The notes: generated by a model not told the origin, from the letters alone. 64,000 bases of DNA from Marthasterias glacialis (GCA_911728455.2 OU452238.1:13300049-13364048); one strand, 5' to 3'. Positions 24,201 through 35,644 are shown, numbered from the stretch's first letter. Made by a program: numbers and translations.

Positions 24201-25404
24201 GGAATAACCAAGTACTACGCCTACTACATCATAGTTTGACAAAGACAGCACCCTTTGTGATTTGACCACAAGTGCCCGCGTGTGCAGTATCTGGGTGAGA
24301 GTTCATCTTTCTATACACAGCTATAATCATGACGACACAGCAGCGTAAAATGCCATTATGTTTGATACCCTTCAAGTGTGCATTTTGTCAAAATTCAAAA
24401 ACGTCGAATGACATCACTTATCAATATGGGTCTGCACGTTTTTGTACAGCTGGAATGGTTTTAGTTTTGACTTCATTCCTGAATTTCGGTGATATTCAAA
24501 ACGGCATTGAATTCGACCTTTTGTCTGACGCAAACAAATCCTCTTTGGAATATACAGACCCATTTGTTGTTGCTGTCCGATGACGTCACGTTTCAAATTT
24601 CGACTTTGGAGCCCATCTTTAATAACTATAAAAGTCACACCAGTACAAATCCTCCAGTATATTTTCGTCTGGAATATTCTCCACAGACTTCGAGAAAGAA
24701 AAGCCTCGATCGAATAAACAATTGCAACAATCATCATGTGCAACGGCACTTTCCATAGAGGACACCGTGTTTGTTGATGTTTAATACCCATTGTAGTTCA
24801 CGTGATTCGGAGAGCGGTGTCGGTCTAATACTCAGGTTTGCACTCGGGTCACGTGACATGCTTGTGATTTATCGGCTTCAAAAATTTGAAACCGATGACC
24901 CACCTTATCAGTCAGCTAGTTGTTTTTTCCATCTGTTTAAAAAACTTATTGCTGGGCCAAATTAAACTCTAATTGTTTGCAGTTTTTTTTTATTGTCCGT
25001 GAATAAATAAAAAGTGGACATACAATCAAGTTTTTGATCCAAGTTATTAATAATGATGGAAATGCGTTTCAAAATTCTTTTCTCTGCCCCCCATTCTCTT
25101 TACAATGCACAGTAATGTGTCAAATTCCATGGAATATTCAGTCAACTTGAGTCTTATTTATTAAAATTGGTATCTATTCAGAAATGTGAAATGTATTTAC
25201 CTATTTGTTAAAGAAAGACTCTGCAAGGTTCCATGCAGAGTGATTTTTTAGGACTCACATGTTTTCTGGGGTGTCGGGCAGCGATGTGGTGAAAGGCTCC
25301 TGTGTGGTAGCTTGCGGCTTGCCATGGTTGAAGCAACCGTCAGTATTCAAGAAGACTGCCATCAAAGCCCACATCAGGAGGCTGACTGCGCGAAATGCTG
25401 CCAT
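21214..25404 (-). CDS. Gene C: Tlde1-like paralog lacking the catalytic motif
   Basis: Minus-strand coding exons are 25404-25259, 23930-23793, 22054-21887 and 21373-21214, all joined in phase 2; about 203 residues. The acceptor ctctgcatag ends at 25428 before the ATG, leaving a short 5' UTR. Residues 1-23 form a signal peptide (MAAFRAVSLLMWALMAVF). A short Thr/Pro linker, CCLGMVG, VCYYNKTSDCMVC, KCC, PVNEYLID and a GFLYVVD end match genes A and B. The LHPGTVSLGC motif is replaced by a segment with N157 and LGA (A167), so the His and Cys are missing. The exon holding the GGPTPYNEYLI region is 36 bases shorter. It could be a pseudoenzyme, an inhibitor or decoy, or a decaying gene; the frame is fully open and the splice sites are intact, which favours a working protein. 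Confidence 0.8.
22060..22830. other. Gene C intron, first part
   Basis: AT-rich intron sequence. It includes a ttccggtcaaaaccggaagt palindrome near 22386, also seen in variant form near 32020 and 32120. Confidence 0.4.
22835..23395. repeat. TCTATA-rich degenerate repeat in gene C intron
   Basis: Variants of ttctatagaa, tctatacaa and aagctttagaaa recur every 20-40 bp on both strands for about 560 bp. The ends (gtttctatagatttc and ggtttctatagaac) carry the same core. It may be the inside of an inverted-repeat element. Confidence 0.65.
24167..24345 (+). mobile_element. TTAA-ended MITE, copy 2
   Basis: It begins TTAAAGGGGCTGTGTTGTCA, and its right part reads ataatcatgacgacacagc, as at the end of the copy at 11448-11652. 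The right terminus is degraded. It lies in the intron between the signal-peptide exon and the Cys-rich exon of gene C. Confidence 0.6.
24632..24700 (+). repeat. Short dispersed repeat (three copies in window)
   Basis: A stretch with accagtacaaatcctccagt then ttcgtctggaatatt recurs in altered form at 25549-25612 and 30984-31052 (accaatcct, atattt-c-tct-aaatactgt, aaagtc-agaaaat). The family is unknown; it is probably an end of a dispersed element. Confidence 0.5.
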
Positions 25405-25427
25405 TATTTTGTTCACTCCGAATCGTC

Positions 25428-26800
25428 CTATGCAGAGGAAAGCAGATCAAAATATCGCTCTTGTTGGATGTGTTATGGTTTTTCATTAAAGACAAAGTAC
25501 GTCATTGGTATTTATCGAAAAAGTAAAATTAATGAGCTCATTAATTATAAAGATGCACTTCAGCACCAATCCTATGGAGGAATATTTTCATCTTAAATAC
25601 TGTCAAAGTCAAAGAAAATACCTAGCCCTGAAGCACCCATTAGATCACCGTCGGTTATCTTGATTCACGTAGCCTAAATAAGCACGTATTGTACTCATAA
25701 TCTGCAGAAAATACCCATCCGAAATGACCCTTTCAGGATCGGAGGGGGGAGGAGCACTATGTTCCCCCACCATATTTTTGGGGCTATATCAGGAAATAAA
25801 AAATAGCAGGAAATTGTACTCGTTCACAATTTGTTGCGTCACCCATCTGAACCCAATTTCATAAATCTGTTTACCAGTAAGCACATTTTTTACAGGCTTC
25901 AGGAAACAGTTCGCTGCACGAGAACTTTTTTAAAGCCTTAAAGCATACTCGATTAGTGGCCGCCTAGCCCACCAGCATTCGACCCTCTAAATGACGCACC
26001 GGGATGACTATCTGCCATACCCCGGTGCTTTGATCTTAACCCTGCATGACACTGTCGCAATCTACGCATGCACCAAACACACTGTTTCCATCAGTACCGA
26101 TAGTTTTATAATAGTGTGTAATAAAAGAAATTCCAAGCCATCAAGATATCTGGAAGACTTGATTTCAGCAAGGAGAGCGCACCATCGTAATCTATGCGCA
26201 CTACACCAACGTACTGTTTCGAACGGTATGTTTTATACTAAGGTGGTCATTGGTGGATTTTTTTCAGTTGGAGAATCAACCCAGGTAACTTGACATTTGG
26301 CATGCTATTTGGTTAGGTCTCACTAGAAAACTTTGCATTTTTAAGATCTTTGACCGAACTTCTGGCTGAGTATACAATTTTGTTTACAAACGGACTGTTC
26401 AGAACAGGCCGACGGAACCATGCAGGGTTTATGGGAGCATTGTCATTGCACGCATAGTAAGAAAACCCATCAAGATAAAACATTAAGGTTTATCCAACAA
26501 AACTGACCTGGTTTGAGCACTGAGTCTTGTCCTGTGTCAGGCTTAGATAGATGACGACGTGAATGAAAAACAACTTTGAAGGCTGCCTGTTTTTAACAGG
26601 CCAACAGAGCAAAGTGTCATCTTCACATTTGCTCAATGAAGTGTGCTTCGATGCGTGATGTTGGGCCACTGGGCCCAAAAGTGCCGTGCAAAGGCTGCCA
26701 TGAACAGAAATATTGCTTAGCAAGCACAATTCTTATTTGTAGCGGTAACTGCAGCTTACCAGCGCAGAAATCATGTAATATGAATTGCTTCAGTGCAAGC
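25428..26800. other. Upstream flank of gene C
   Basis: No first exon could be fixed. Two related segments about 128 bp apart each contain a minus-strand TATAAAA (26231-26237 and 26104-26110) followed by matching gaaacagt and catgcgtag-like stretches. These may be promoter repeats comparable with those of genes A and B, but no clear donor follows. Confidence 0.3.
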
Positions 26801-26814
26801 TCATAATCTAAATA

Positions 26815-27010
26815 CTCCAGGGTCAGAATTGACCGGGATTAAGGGTCCCAGGGTCCTGGCCCAAAATACATTTTAACGCAGATTCTGCGTCAGTTTGACC
26901 CATTTTTGGGTCATTTTGACACATATTCTAGGTCATACTTACCCAGGAATTGGTCAGGCCCCACAAGATCCGGAATCCGGATAAATTTTGACCCGGAAGG
27001 TTTTAGAGTG
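26815..27010. mobile_element. Degenerate tgaccc-rich inverted-repeat element
   Basis: Repeated gggtca/tgaccc motifs are arranged on both strands (cagggtcagaattgaccggg at the left, attttgacccggaag at the right), with tttgacccatttttgggtca near the centre. It resembles a small foldback element; the boundaries are uncertain. Confidence 0.4.
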
Positions 27011-27345
27011 TAGCATAAGCAAAATGCCAAGCACAGTTTTCTATTTATGCACTTTAACTACAAAAGTTAAGAAATGTTTAGAGTCACAAGTTACTGACGA
27101 TTTGTTCCCTTTCGTTTTAAATGAGCGTGTTCTCCCAAAGGTTTATTTGTTTTATTATACGAAATTCGGTTAATGATATTCCTGGAAGGCGGGGGTGAGA
27201 TGCGGGACGGGGATGCACACCTCTTCTGACTCACGGGCCACGGCTGACGGGGCTATTTTCACGTGACCCTCTTACATTGCCTGCACACTTGATGGCTGTT
27301 AACGTTGTTTTTAATTTTTTTTCACTGGGAAAGCAAACTGTAAAA

Positions 27346-27379
27346 ACCAAAGATCGTATAGCGCTGTACGATCTTTGGT
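27346..27379. repeat. Perfect 13-bp inverted repeat
   Basis: accaaagatcgta and its exact reverse complement are separated by 8 bases. Confidence 0.85.
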
Positions 27380-27631
27380 AAAAACCAACCGTATGTGAAC
27401 AAGAATAATTATACAGCGTATGTTTTCTGTCGGGCTCTGCCCCTTTTTAAAGAAATACGAAACGTACGTTTGTATGGGGGGTGCTAACCAAGACACCTGA
27501 TTCCCACTTCTACCGTCAGACTTAGTTGTATTGGTCAGGATTAGGGAGAACGAAAAGAAGATTAAGGGCGGGCGCCGGGGAGAGTGCACGCAAAGCAGTC
27601 ACCCCTTGGGTAAGTGGCGAGAGCATAGAGT

Positions 27632-27880
27632 TATTATATAAGAACTAGAGGGCGTACAAACCATGCAACACGGCCCGACAAGGAGCATTTTTACTACTGA
27701 GAAAATGGCGTGGACTATTCATTTACACTGGTTACTAATCCGTTCACACAGCAACCGTTTTCTAAGTGGACATTTTTATGCAATTAACCCATTGGGATTT
27801 TCGCCCATGGTGAGTCAGTGGAGTTCCGTCCGTGGCATCGCGAGTGCTCCCTCTAGTTCTTATATAAATTATAACCCTAT
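27632..27880. repeat. Inverted tatataagaactagaggg segments
   Basis: tatataagaactagaggg at about 27638 recurs inverted at about 27852 (ccctctagttcttatata), with about 200 bp between. It is probably a small nonautonomous element; no coding sequence is seen. Confidence 0.5.
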
Positions 27881-27934
27881 GGGCGAGAGGAATCCATACG
27901 CCCGGCAGCGAGGCTGAATCAGACGCACCGCAGA

Positions 27935-28660
27935 ATGTGTTCGTGTGGAGCTGGCTGTACACGGAACTTAGCTCAAAAACCAAACATTTGGACATATGAT
28001 TGGAGATATGATCAGGTCTTGCACCCCAGAGAAGTCAACCCACATGGTAACTAAACGAAACATTTGAATAATAATAGTTGAATTTTAATGTTATTGCGAG
28101 AACGGGCGAGATCCACGGAGACCAGTCAGTACCTCTATTCTGAAATCCACGCTATGTTCTTTCAACAGGCTTCAATATGTTGAGAATAAGGTTTCTGTCG
28201 ATAGTGACACTCAAAAGTTTATAAAAAGTCTACATTTTGGTATAAATCACTAAAAACTCACCTACAAAAAATAATAACAATCAAGTGTGTAAAAAAGTAG
28301 TATAATTTTAACTAATGATAAGTAAAACTGTAATATTAATTTAATTATCACATGATAAAGAATATGACAACAGAGATAACAAATAAAGATTATACTTTTG
28401 TAACACTAGTAATAACATGTAAAGAAGAAGACCTTTACTATTTTATTCATTAATTCGTCCCACCCTAACCATCAGTGACAGTGTGGACAATACTTTTACA
28501 TTTTTAAAGACATTTTGCATACCCTACTGATTACAGATGTTAATTTTGCATTCGGGATAAAGAATATTATTTGTGTATTTTACCCATACACCGATGTGTG
28601 TGCACTGTATAATCAATATTTTCCCTTTTACTTGTTCAGTGTGTTTTTATTTTGGATGAG
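27935..28660. other. Intergenic, little recognised
   Basis: AT-rich. A segment at 28535-28630 (gcattcgggataa, then acccatacaccgatgtgtg) matches parts of 29690-29760 and 29888-29990. Confidence 0.4.
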
Positions 28661-28689
28661 CCTAGCAAAAATTCTCAACGGTTAGATGC

Positions 28690-28860
28690 ACACTGACCCT
28701 GCTGAGACAGCGCCGCCTTCGGTGGGCTTTTCACGTGCACAGGGTGGTCGATGACTGAATCCCCAAGGACATCTTCTATGCTGAACCTCGTGGACGACCC
28801 AGACTACGTAATACAAGGATGACCTGAACGCGATCTCTCAAACAATCACTTGGGAATCAA
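28690..28860 (+). pseudogene. Non-LTR retrotransposon C-terminal fragment
   Basis: The plus strand reads LRRLRWAFHVHRVVDD, then IPKDIFY and GRPRLR, a pattern typical of the end of RTE/L1-like polyproteins (RWLGHV-x-R, then IPK-x-x-LY, then GRP-x-LR). Stops break it. No reverse transcriptase core is nearby. Confidence 0.55.
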
Positions 28861-29439
28861 CTGCCAACAACCACGGTTGTTGGCAGTTGCAGCCCAACTG
28901 AATGACTATGATAGTCGCCGTCTCCATCGTCGCTTACGACGGGATGGGCCATGATGATGATGGAGATGACTTGCTAATATTATATGGCGCGTATAATATG
29001 CACAGTGCGCAACATATTATTGACCAAACATGTACATCTTAAAAAACACAGAAAAACACAAAAACAAGTGTACAATGTTAGTTTGGTCTCAGCCAACCAT
29101 TACCCAATTAATTAAAATAAATATCTTGATTAATATAATACCATATCCGTTAGGTCCCGTGGAGCTGTCATTAATTGGATTTGTGTGAGTTCCTCCATAA
29201 TAGACAACAATGTGTTCGCTATGTTCCTTCAGATTATGTTGATCTTCAGGGAGGGATTCCACAGGGCACACATTTTTGTCCAATTTGGGACTTTAAATAT
29301 AATATAATTATGTCATAATATACAGCTCAAGAACCCTTAAGACCCTTTGGGTTGCGATGTTGAGCTTTCTTTAAAAAGTCATAAAGTCGTCAAATTTGAA
29401 GAAGCCGTTCGTGATAAATGTAGGCCAACTTTGAGTACA

Positions 29440-29462
29440 TCAATATATATATATATATATAT
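29440..29462 (+). repeat. AT dinucleotide microsatellite
   Basis: About ten consecutive AT/TA steps. Confidence 0.9.
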
Positions 29463-29689
29463 AAAACAATCCACAGACACAGTCGAATTGTAAAAGACAA
29501 CAAGATGATCAACGAAAAAGCAAACAGTAGCTTCGAAAACGAACATTTCAACTGACGTGACTGCGACAACGACCGCAAAATGACAAAATATCATGACAAT
29601 AATTCTTTATAATAAATCAAATGAAAAAAAATTGTGAGTTTAGATTAGTTTAATAACATGTTTACTAACAATCCCAAAACAACAATGGT

Positions 29690-30100
29690 TGCAGTTTTTC
29701 ACCCGTACACCGATGTGTGTTAAGCACTGTTTACTCACTACTTTCCCGAGACCTGTGAAAAAAAGGCATATTCCTCGGGTGGGACTCGAACCCACGACCC
29801 CGCCCTTTTAGAGCAGAAGACTTACCAACTAGACTACCGAGATTGCCCGAAAACTAGAGGCAGTTCGAATCCTATCAGCATGACAATAGTTGTTAATTTT
29901 TGCATCGGGAATAAATAATATTAGTTGTAATTTTTACCCGTACATCGATGTGCGATACTCAGTACTTTCCCGAGTCCTGTGACAATTATATAGTCCTATT
30001 ATAATGGTCGCTGTACCCGCTGCTAATAGGATTCGAACTGCTTCTAGCTGCCGGGCAATCTCGGCAGTCTAGTTGGTAAGACATCTGCTCTAGATAATGA
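29690..30100. mobile_element. tRNA-derived SINE pieces, head to head
   Basis: On the minus strand, 29775-29850 reads like a tRNA body: ggtagtctagttggtaag (A box) and ggttcgagtccc (B box) with a 5-bp T-arm stem. The acceptor ends pair at six of seven positions, but the anticodon stem is degraded. The plus strand at 30017-30095 repeats gggcaatctcgg-agtctagttggtaaga in the opposite direction. An acccgtacaccgatgtg block lies next to both. It is therefore SINE-like; the T arm looks most like a Lys tRNA, from memory. Confidence 0.65.
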
Positions 30101-30488
30101 TAAAGTGTAGTATTATAACTCTTGTCTATTCGTCTCACTATATGGATCACATGTCATTCATTGCACTCAAACCTACGTCATAATTGTGATGCAATGAGTT
30201 AATAAATGCAGTAATGCAGTGAGTCCTCAGAGTTCCCATAAACATAGTTTTAAACAAAAACACTATTTTCTATAACCGCAGTGTATTTATCTTTGTGTTT
30301 TTCCTGCCTTTCAAATAAACCCGTTCAAACCGAGTTTGGGAGGACAAATGCTGACCCTAGTTTGGTTCAATGATAATCGCTTTTTATGTGCGTGGGGACC
30401 GTGAAAAGGGACTATTACAAAAATATGTGGTTGCATTTTAAAGGCTGCTTAAATTTGGCATTTCACTGACTCTCACAAGACCATTGGA

Positions 30489-30576
30489 ATGTCCGCAATG
30501 AATAGTTTGTACAGTTCAATGGACATGTCTCAAGAGTCCGAACCCAACAAGAAACCTTTGGGCTATTCTGTAACTG
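30489..30576 (+). CDS. Possible first coding exon, unknown gene
   Basis: ATG at 30489 opens 29 codons (MSAMNSLYSSMDMSQESEP and on) ending at CTG before a good donor GTATGT at 30577, in phase 1. It does not join in frame to the next candidate exon with any plausible acceptor, so the partner is unclear. The protein is not recognised. Confidence 0.3.
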
Positions 30577-30649
30577 GTATGTCTTGCTATAGAGAGTAAA
30601 TGAATTGCAAACATGCTTTAGCGTTTTCACTTAGCAATGGTTACCGCAG

Positions 30650-30878
30650 TATACAAAACTTTATGTTTAATGTTCCTGAACTATTGTCTCGAAGCGGTCC
30701 TGCTGACCAGCTGGGTGCTTCATCAAACCATGTAAACCACAGCGTTGAGCGGTACCCGGTACCCCACGACGACTCTATTTTACAGCCCAAACGTTACGTA
30801 TGGAGAGTCCCGAAGCAGCAAGGGCATTACACAAGTGTAGAATTTGTCCAGTTGTATGACCACTCAAGACAAATTCAG
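30650..30878 (+). CDS. Possible internal exon, unknown gene
   Basis: A stop-free block follows a ttaccgcag acceptor and ends at attcag before GTAAAA at 30879, in phase 0. The reading has balanced composition, with KRYVWRVPKQQGHYTSVEF and QLYDHSRQIQ near its end. No family is recognised. The phase of the acceptor (2) does not match the exon just upstream. Confidence 0.3.
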
Positions 30879-31059
30879 GTAAAAATTCTATCACTTAAAC
30901 TTCTTTATTTCAAAACTTATGGCAAAGCCAAAATACATGATTTTCAATTTTTTTGTTACACATTAGTATCAGTCTGAAAGCGTATGATTATGAAATTCAT
31001 ACCAATACAAATCTTCCATAGAAATATTTCTGTCTGAAATACTGTTAAAGTCGAGAAAA

Positions 31060-32450
31060 TAGAATTTGAAAACCCCGATTTAAATGTTGGCTGTAACAAT
31101 CGAAATTAAGGACACTCTTTTTACATGCTGAAAAATGTGCACGGTTTTCCATTATTTTCTCCTGACTCAGACGACGGATTGCGGCCAAATCTGCACATTT
31201 TCCCTCTTTTTCCCCATGTATTATTGAATCGCACAAAGTAAGAACACTGCATTATCAGCTTTACCAATCCTATATTTTATCTTTAAAAATGTTTCAATGT
31301 AAAACTTGACCCACTCCTGACTTGTAAAGGACTATTTTAAATGTACTTGTACACATTGTGTGAACCTATTTTAAAAAGCACTTCATAAAAAGCGTAACTA
31401 AAATTTCTTCTCAGAACGAAAAATAAACTATTGGTCAAAGGTTAGCAAAACGCATAACCAGTCAACACTCCTGCCACCGAAAATCGCAGTCACGTTACAA
31501 ATAATTAAATTGGTCCTCTGTTCATCGTCATGAGATCATTGCGATGTTATTATGGTGATGCAGTAGCCATGCTGCTAGCTTAAAGCATAACTCAATATAT
31601 CGCAATACACACAGATCAACCAGATACTATAGGTTACTTTTGTACATCCGAAAATAATCGTGTGCAATTTTGTCCAAAGTTAATCCACTCTAAGGTCATA
31701 AATCAGCACAAAAACTCTGTCCGAAAGCAGTGGTTTGCCCCCAAACCGAGTCCCTATGAACGTATAGCATGGGTTCTCGCTACGCTTCCTTCATGTACAA
31801 AAAGCTTTTCTTTCTAGTACCATTTGAAGACGCCACTTGAACAATGATGTCATCTGACGTCATCAGGTGTCGAATTACATTAAGTCAAAGTTTAATAATT
31901 AAAACAAAATCATAACACCTGAAGTACACAATGGATTTTTACAATCTACACATTAACCGAAAGGTCTTTGAAAACTAATTATATGTCTCACAGAGGTTAC
32001 CCCCAATTTGATCGTGTCTTCCAGTTCAAACCGGAAAATGACAAATTCAAAAAATCATTTTTCATTAATATCTCAAAAACTACTTAACTTTTACATTGAG
32101 ATAATACCAGTTCGAGCTTTACTTCCGGTTCAAACCGGACGTTAAAGCGCAATTTCATTGTAAGCACGCGTTTGTGCATTCAAGCGTTTCAGGCTTGTAT
32201 ATTGAAAGGTCGAAGTCCATTTTGTACGCTGAAAATGTACAGATATACATCTACATAAACTATGTGATGTTCATAGTCTTTGTTCAAGGAGCGCGCTTCC
32301 AGATTTGGCACCGCGCTTTGTTAGTCTTTAAAACAGCCGTTCGTGTTAACCGCTACAAGTCAAGAGCATTTAAGTATTTAAAAAAGAAGAAGAAATATCT
32401 CATGAACTACATCAGCTATTTTCACAATCTATACGCCATATGAAAGGGCT
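31060..32450. other. Intergenic or intronic, no gene recognised
   Basis: AT-rich sequence with two ccggttcaaaccgga palindromes (near 32020 and 32125). No supported exon. Confidence 0.4.
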
Positions 32451-32746
32451 TAAAACACTCCATTCAAGTTCACATTTATTTCCATACTCATAAAATGATA
32501 ATAATAATGATAAACGATAGTAATAAACAACACAGAAAGTATCAAATTAAATGAATCTATCAAAATGTAATAACAAGAGTAATAAGATAAAAATGTTATC
32601 AATGACAATACATATAAAAAGTATATGAGGAACAGCCTTTGGACAGACAATACAAACAGACAGAAAGACAGAAGGACAAAAACAAGACAGAAAAAATGTA
32701 CAAGTAAATAACAGTGTTGATCTGAAAAGTACATAATATGTATCAG

Positions 32747-33677
32747 TTAACCCAATCAGGACCGGGGGGGGGGCACAATGTGCCCCCCCACCAAACTTTT
32801 TCATGTAACTTTTAAACGCTACATTCGATCGCCACCAAATTTTCTGACTTTACTTGAAAATTATCTAGAATAATTTTGTCAAAATACGATTGTTATTGGA
32901 GGTCAGTGGTTGCCATGGCAACCGTTTGTTTGAACCCATATTACTCGTTTTTGTGATTTTTTGTGATTTTGGGGCATTTTTTAGCAAAATGTTATGTTTT
33001 TAAGTATTTTTAGTGGCCAACAGTGATACCGAAATGTCACATGATAGTTTGAGATGCATTGTGGGAATCCAAAATGGCCGCCATTTTGGCGGCCATCTTG
33101 GATTTTGTATTTTTAGCTGTTTTTTAGGGGTTCGAACTTTGCAAAATTTTGTATCTATGGAATATTTTCAACATTATAATTTTGAATTTTGAGGTCTAGA
33201 AATACTATAGAGTTGTTAGTTAGGCCTCATAAATGCACACTCGGACCCTAAAAGGACTGTTTACATCGATTTTTAAGTGGAAAAATGTAAAAACGTGATT
33301 TTTTCCCAAAAATTACATAAAACAGCTTGTTTAGCGCCCTCAACGGTAGCTCTGGTAAAGAAAAAGGTGTTTATGTTCTTGAGGATGTCAAGAAAGACAA
33401 ATTTGCAAAGTTTTACAGAATTCTGGCAAAAAATATGGAAATTATGGGAAAAATACGATTTTTGACCAAAATTGGGCAAAAAAACTACAAAAATTACTTT
33501 TAATGCAATTGTTTTGATTTTTTTTTGCACCATCATGTAGAACTTGGTGAAATACACATTTGTGGCAAGTTTCATAAAAATCGGCCCAAGACTTTGGAAA
33601 ATACGGAGGGGGGGCACAATGAGCCCCCCCCCCCGGTCCCCGTAAGTCCAAAAAAAGCCCGGTCCTGATAGGGTTAA
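32747..33677 (-). mobile_element. TTAA element, copy 2 (about 931 bp, inverted)
   Basis: The reverse complement matches 19441-20386 almost throughout, with the same TTAACCC-atcaggaccgg termini. Differences are mostly single bases and G-run or C-run length. The atggccgcc/ggcggccat palindrome is kept near 33075. The high similarity points to recent mobility or gene conversion. Confidence 0.9.
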
Positions 33678-35644
33678 AAGCCCCGCAAACACCAGCAAAA
33701 ACGTATAAAAGACGTATACTGATGGGAAAGCTAAGCTACATAATGGGAACGAAGTGCTCTTTTGTACGAGCTTTTGAAGCAGCCCACAGATGACTGGCCT
33801 CTAATTAGCCCATCGATTGCGTTCCAGAGGCAAGGACCATAATATTATTAAATAAACAGTGTGCATGGAATATAAGGTGCGAGTGAAAGGAATATAAAAA
33901 TTACGACCTGATCTCGTAAAATAGGCGTGCAGGGCTTCGGTAGATCTAAAACAAGAGGCAAAGGTAGAAGGAAGAATATTATAAGAATATTTGTACATAA
34001 AGATACTAGTTTAAAGCTTGTTAATGTCCAAGATAGTGAGGGTACGTAGATGCGCAAACAAGGGTGTGAAAGGGTACACATTCGGATGGCCCGTTTTTGA
34101 GTAACTGATAAAGAGTGGAGCTTACTCTTACTCGAGTGTGCCCAGACGATGTTGCAGTAGTTAAGATACGGAAGAATAAGTAAATCATATAGTAAGACCA
34201 AAGAGCGAGATTTAAGAAAGTGGCGAAGCGTAGAAAGGACGCCAGTATTGCGAGAGATGGTGTTGGTATTAGAAGAGATATGCTCAGACCAAGAAAGCTT
34301 ATGGTCGATAACAACACCTAGAAATTTGGAAGATAATACCCTTTTGATTGGGATATTGTCGATTTTAACAGGAGGCAAGTTTAGATGTGCAGAAGAATAC
34401 CATTTGCTGAAGAAATGAAACTAGTCTTAGCGTGGTTTAGAGTTTGTTCGACCTAAAACACCGCGAGACTTGAAGAAGTTCGGAGTTAAGAGATTCGATA
34501 AGATCATCGTAGTTAGGATTAGTGTGAAATAGTGTCGTCAGCAAATAAAGTAAATGAGAGACGAAACGAGGAATAATGAATGTCGTTGATATAAAACAGG
34601 GAAAGAAGTCGACCAAGAATACCCTGTGGACACCGATCACACTTCAATACAGAAGTAAATTGCTGCCTGTTATAAGGGTCGTTTTAAAACCATTGAAGTT
34701 CAACTCCTTGGATACCATAGTATTTGTTTAGAAAGAAGAATAGTGTGATTGATAGTGTCAAAGGCTTTCGTAAGTTCAAAAACGCTCCAATGGCATGGAG
34801 TTTCTTGCAGAAAGCATTGGTAACAGTATCATAAAATTGAATGAGAGCTTTGTCAGTGGAGTGTTTACTTCGGAAACCGTATTAATTACCATAGAGAAGA
34901 TGAAAGTCGGTAGCAAATTTGAAAAGACGATTGTGAATCAATCTCTCAAGAATTTTGGAGAAACAACGGGAAGAGAATTAGGCCTGTAGTTGCCGATGGT
35001 GTGGGCTTCACCATGTTTATATATGGCAATAATTTTGGCTATTTTAAGATTAGAAGGAACAGTACCAGAAGATAAGGAAAGATTACAAATATGAGTATAA
35101 GAGGTCCGGCAATAAAAAGAGAGATGGCCGATTTTAAGACGGTCGAACAAATACCATCAAAACCAGAGCTGGAACTGGTTTTAAGTTCCTTTCCAATACA
35201 GATGATTTCAAGAGAAATAGTAGGAGTGAGAAAGAAAGAACAAGGATTAGAATTGTGTTAATAGTTAGAGAAGTGAACATCAGTGGGTGGGATATTGTTA
35301 GCTAGGGATGAATCTATGTTGGCAAAGAAGAATTAAAATAGTTTTACTTATGATTTACTTATGCGATTACTTATAAAGAGAAGAAAAGATAAAGAAGCAT
35401 TGTTACACTTCCAAATATCTCCCCAATCAACACCAGCAAAGTCTTCGTTAACTGAACTGAGAGAATTAGAATTTATATATCTTGTGATAAAGGTCTTGTT
35501 GGGGGATTTTCCCTAAGAAAAGCAAGAAGAACTTATCTGGAACAGTGGACAATGTTCTGAAATACCAGAATACAAAGTACCAGATAAAAAACTAGGATCA
35601 GAATTGGTTAGGATATTATCAATACTAGCTTCGCGCGGCACCCT

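Noticed and set aside
29775..29850. Functional tRNA gene on the minus strand
   Set aside because: The anticodon stem does not pair well and an inverted partial copy with the same flank lies nearby, so a SINE is more likely.
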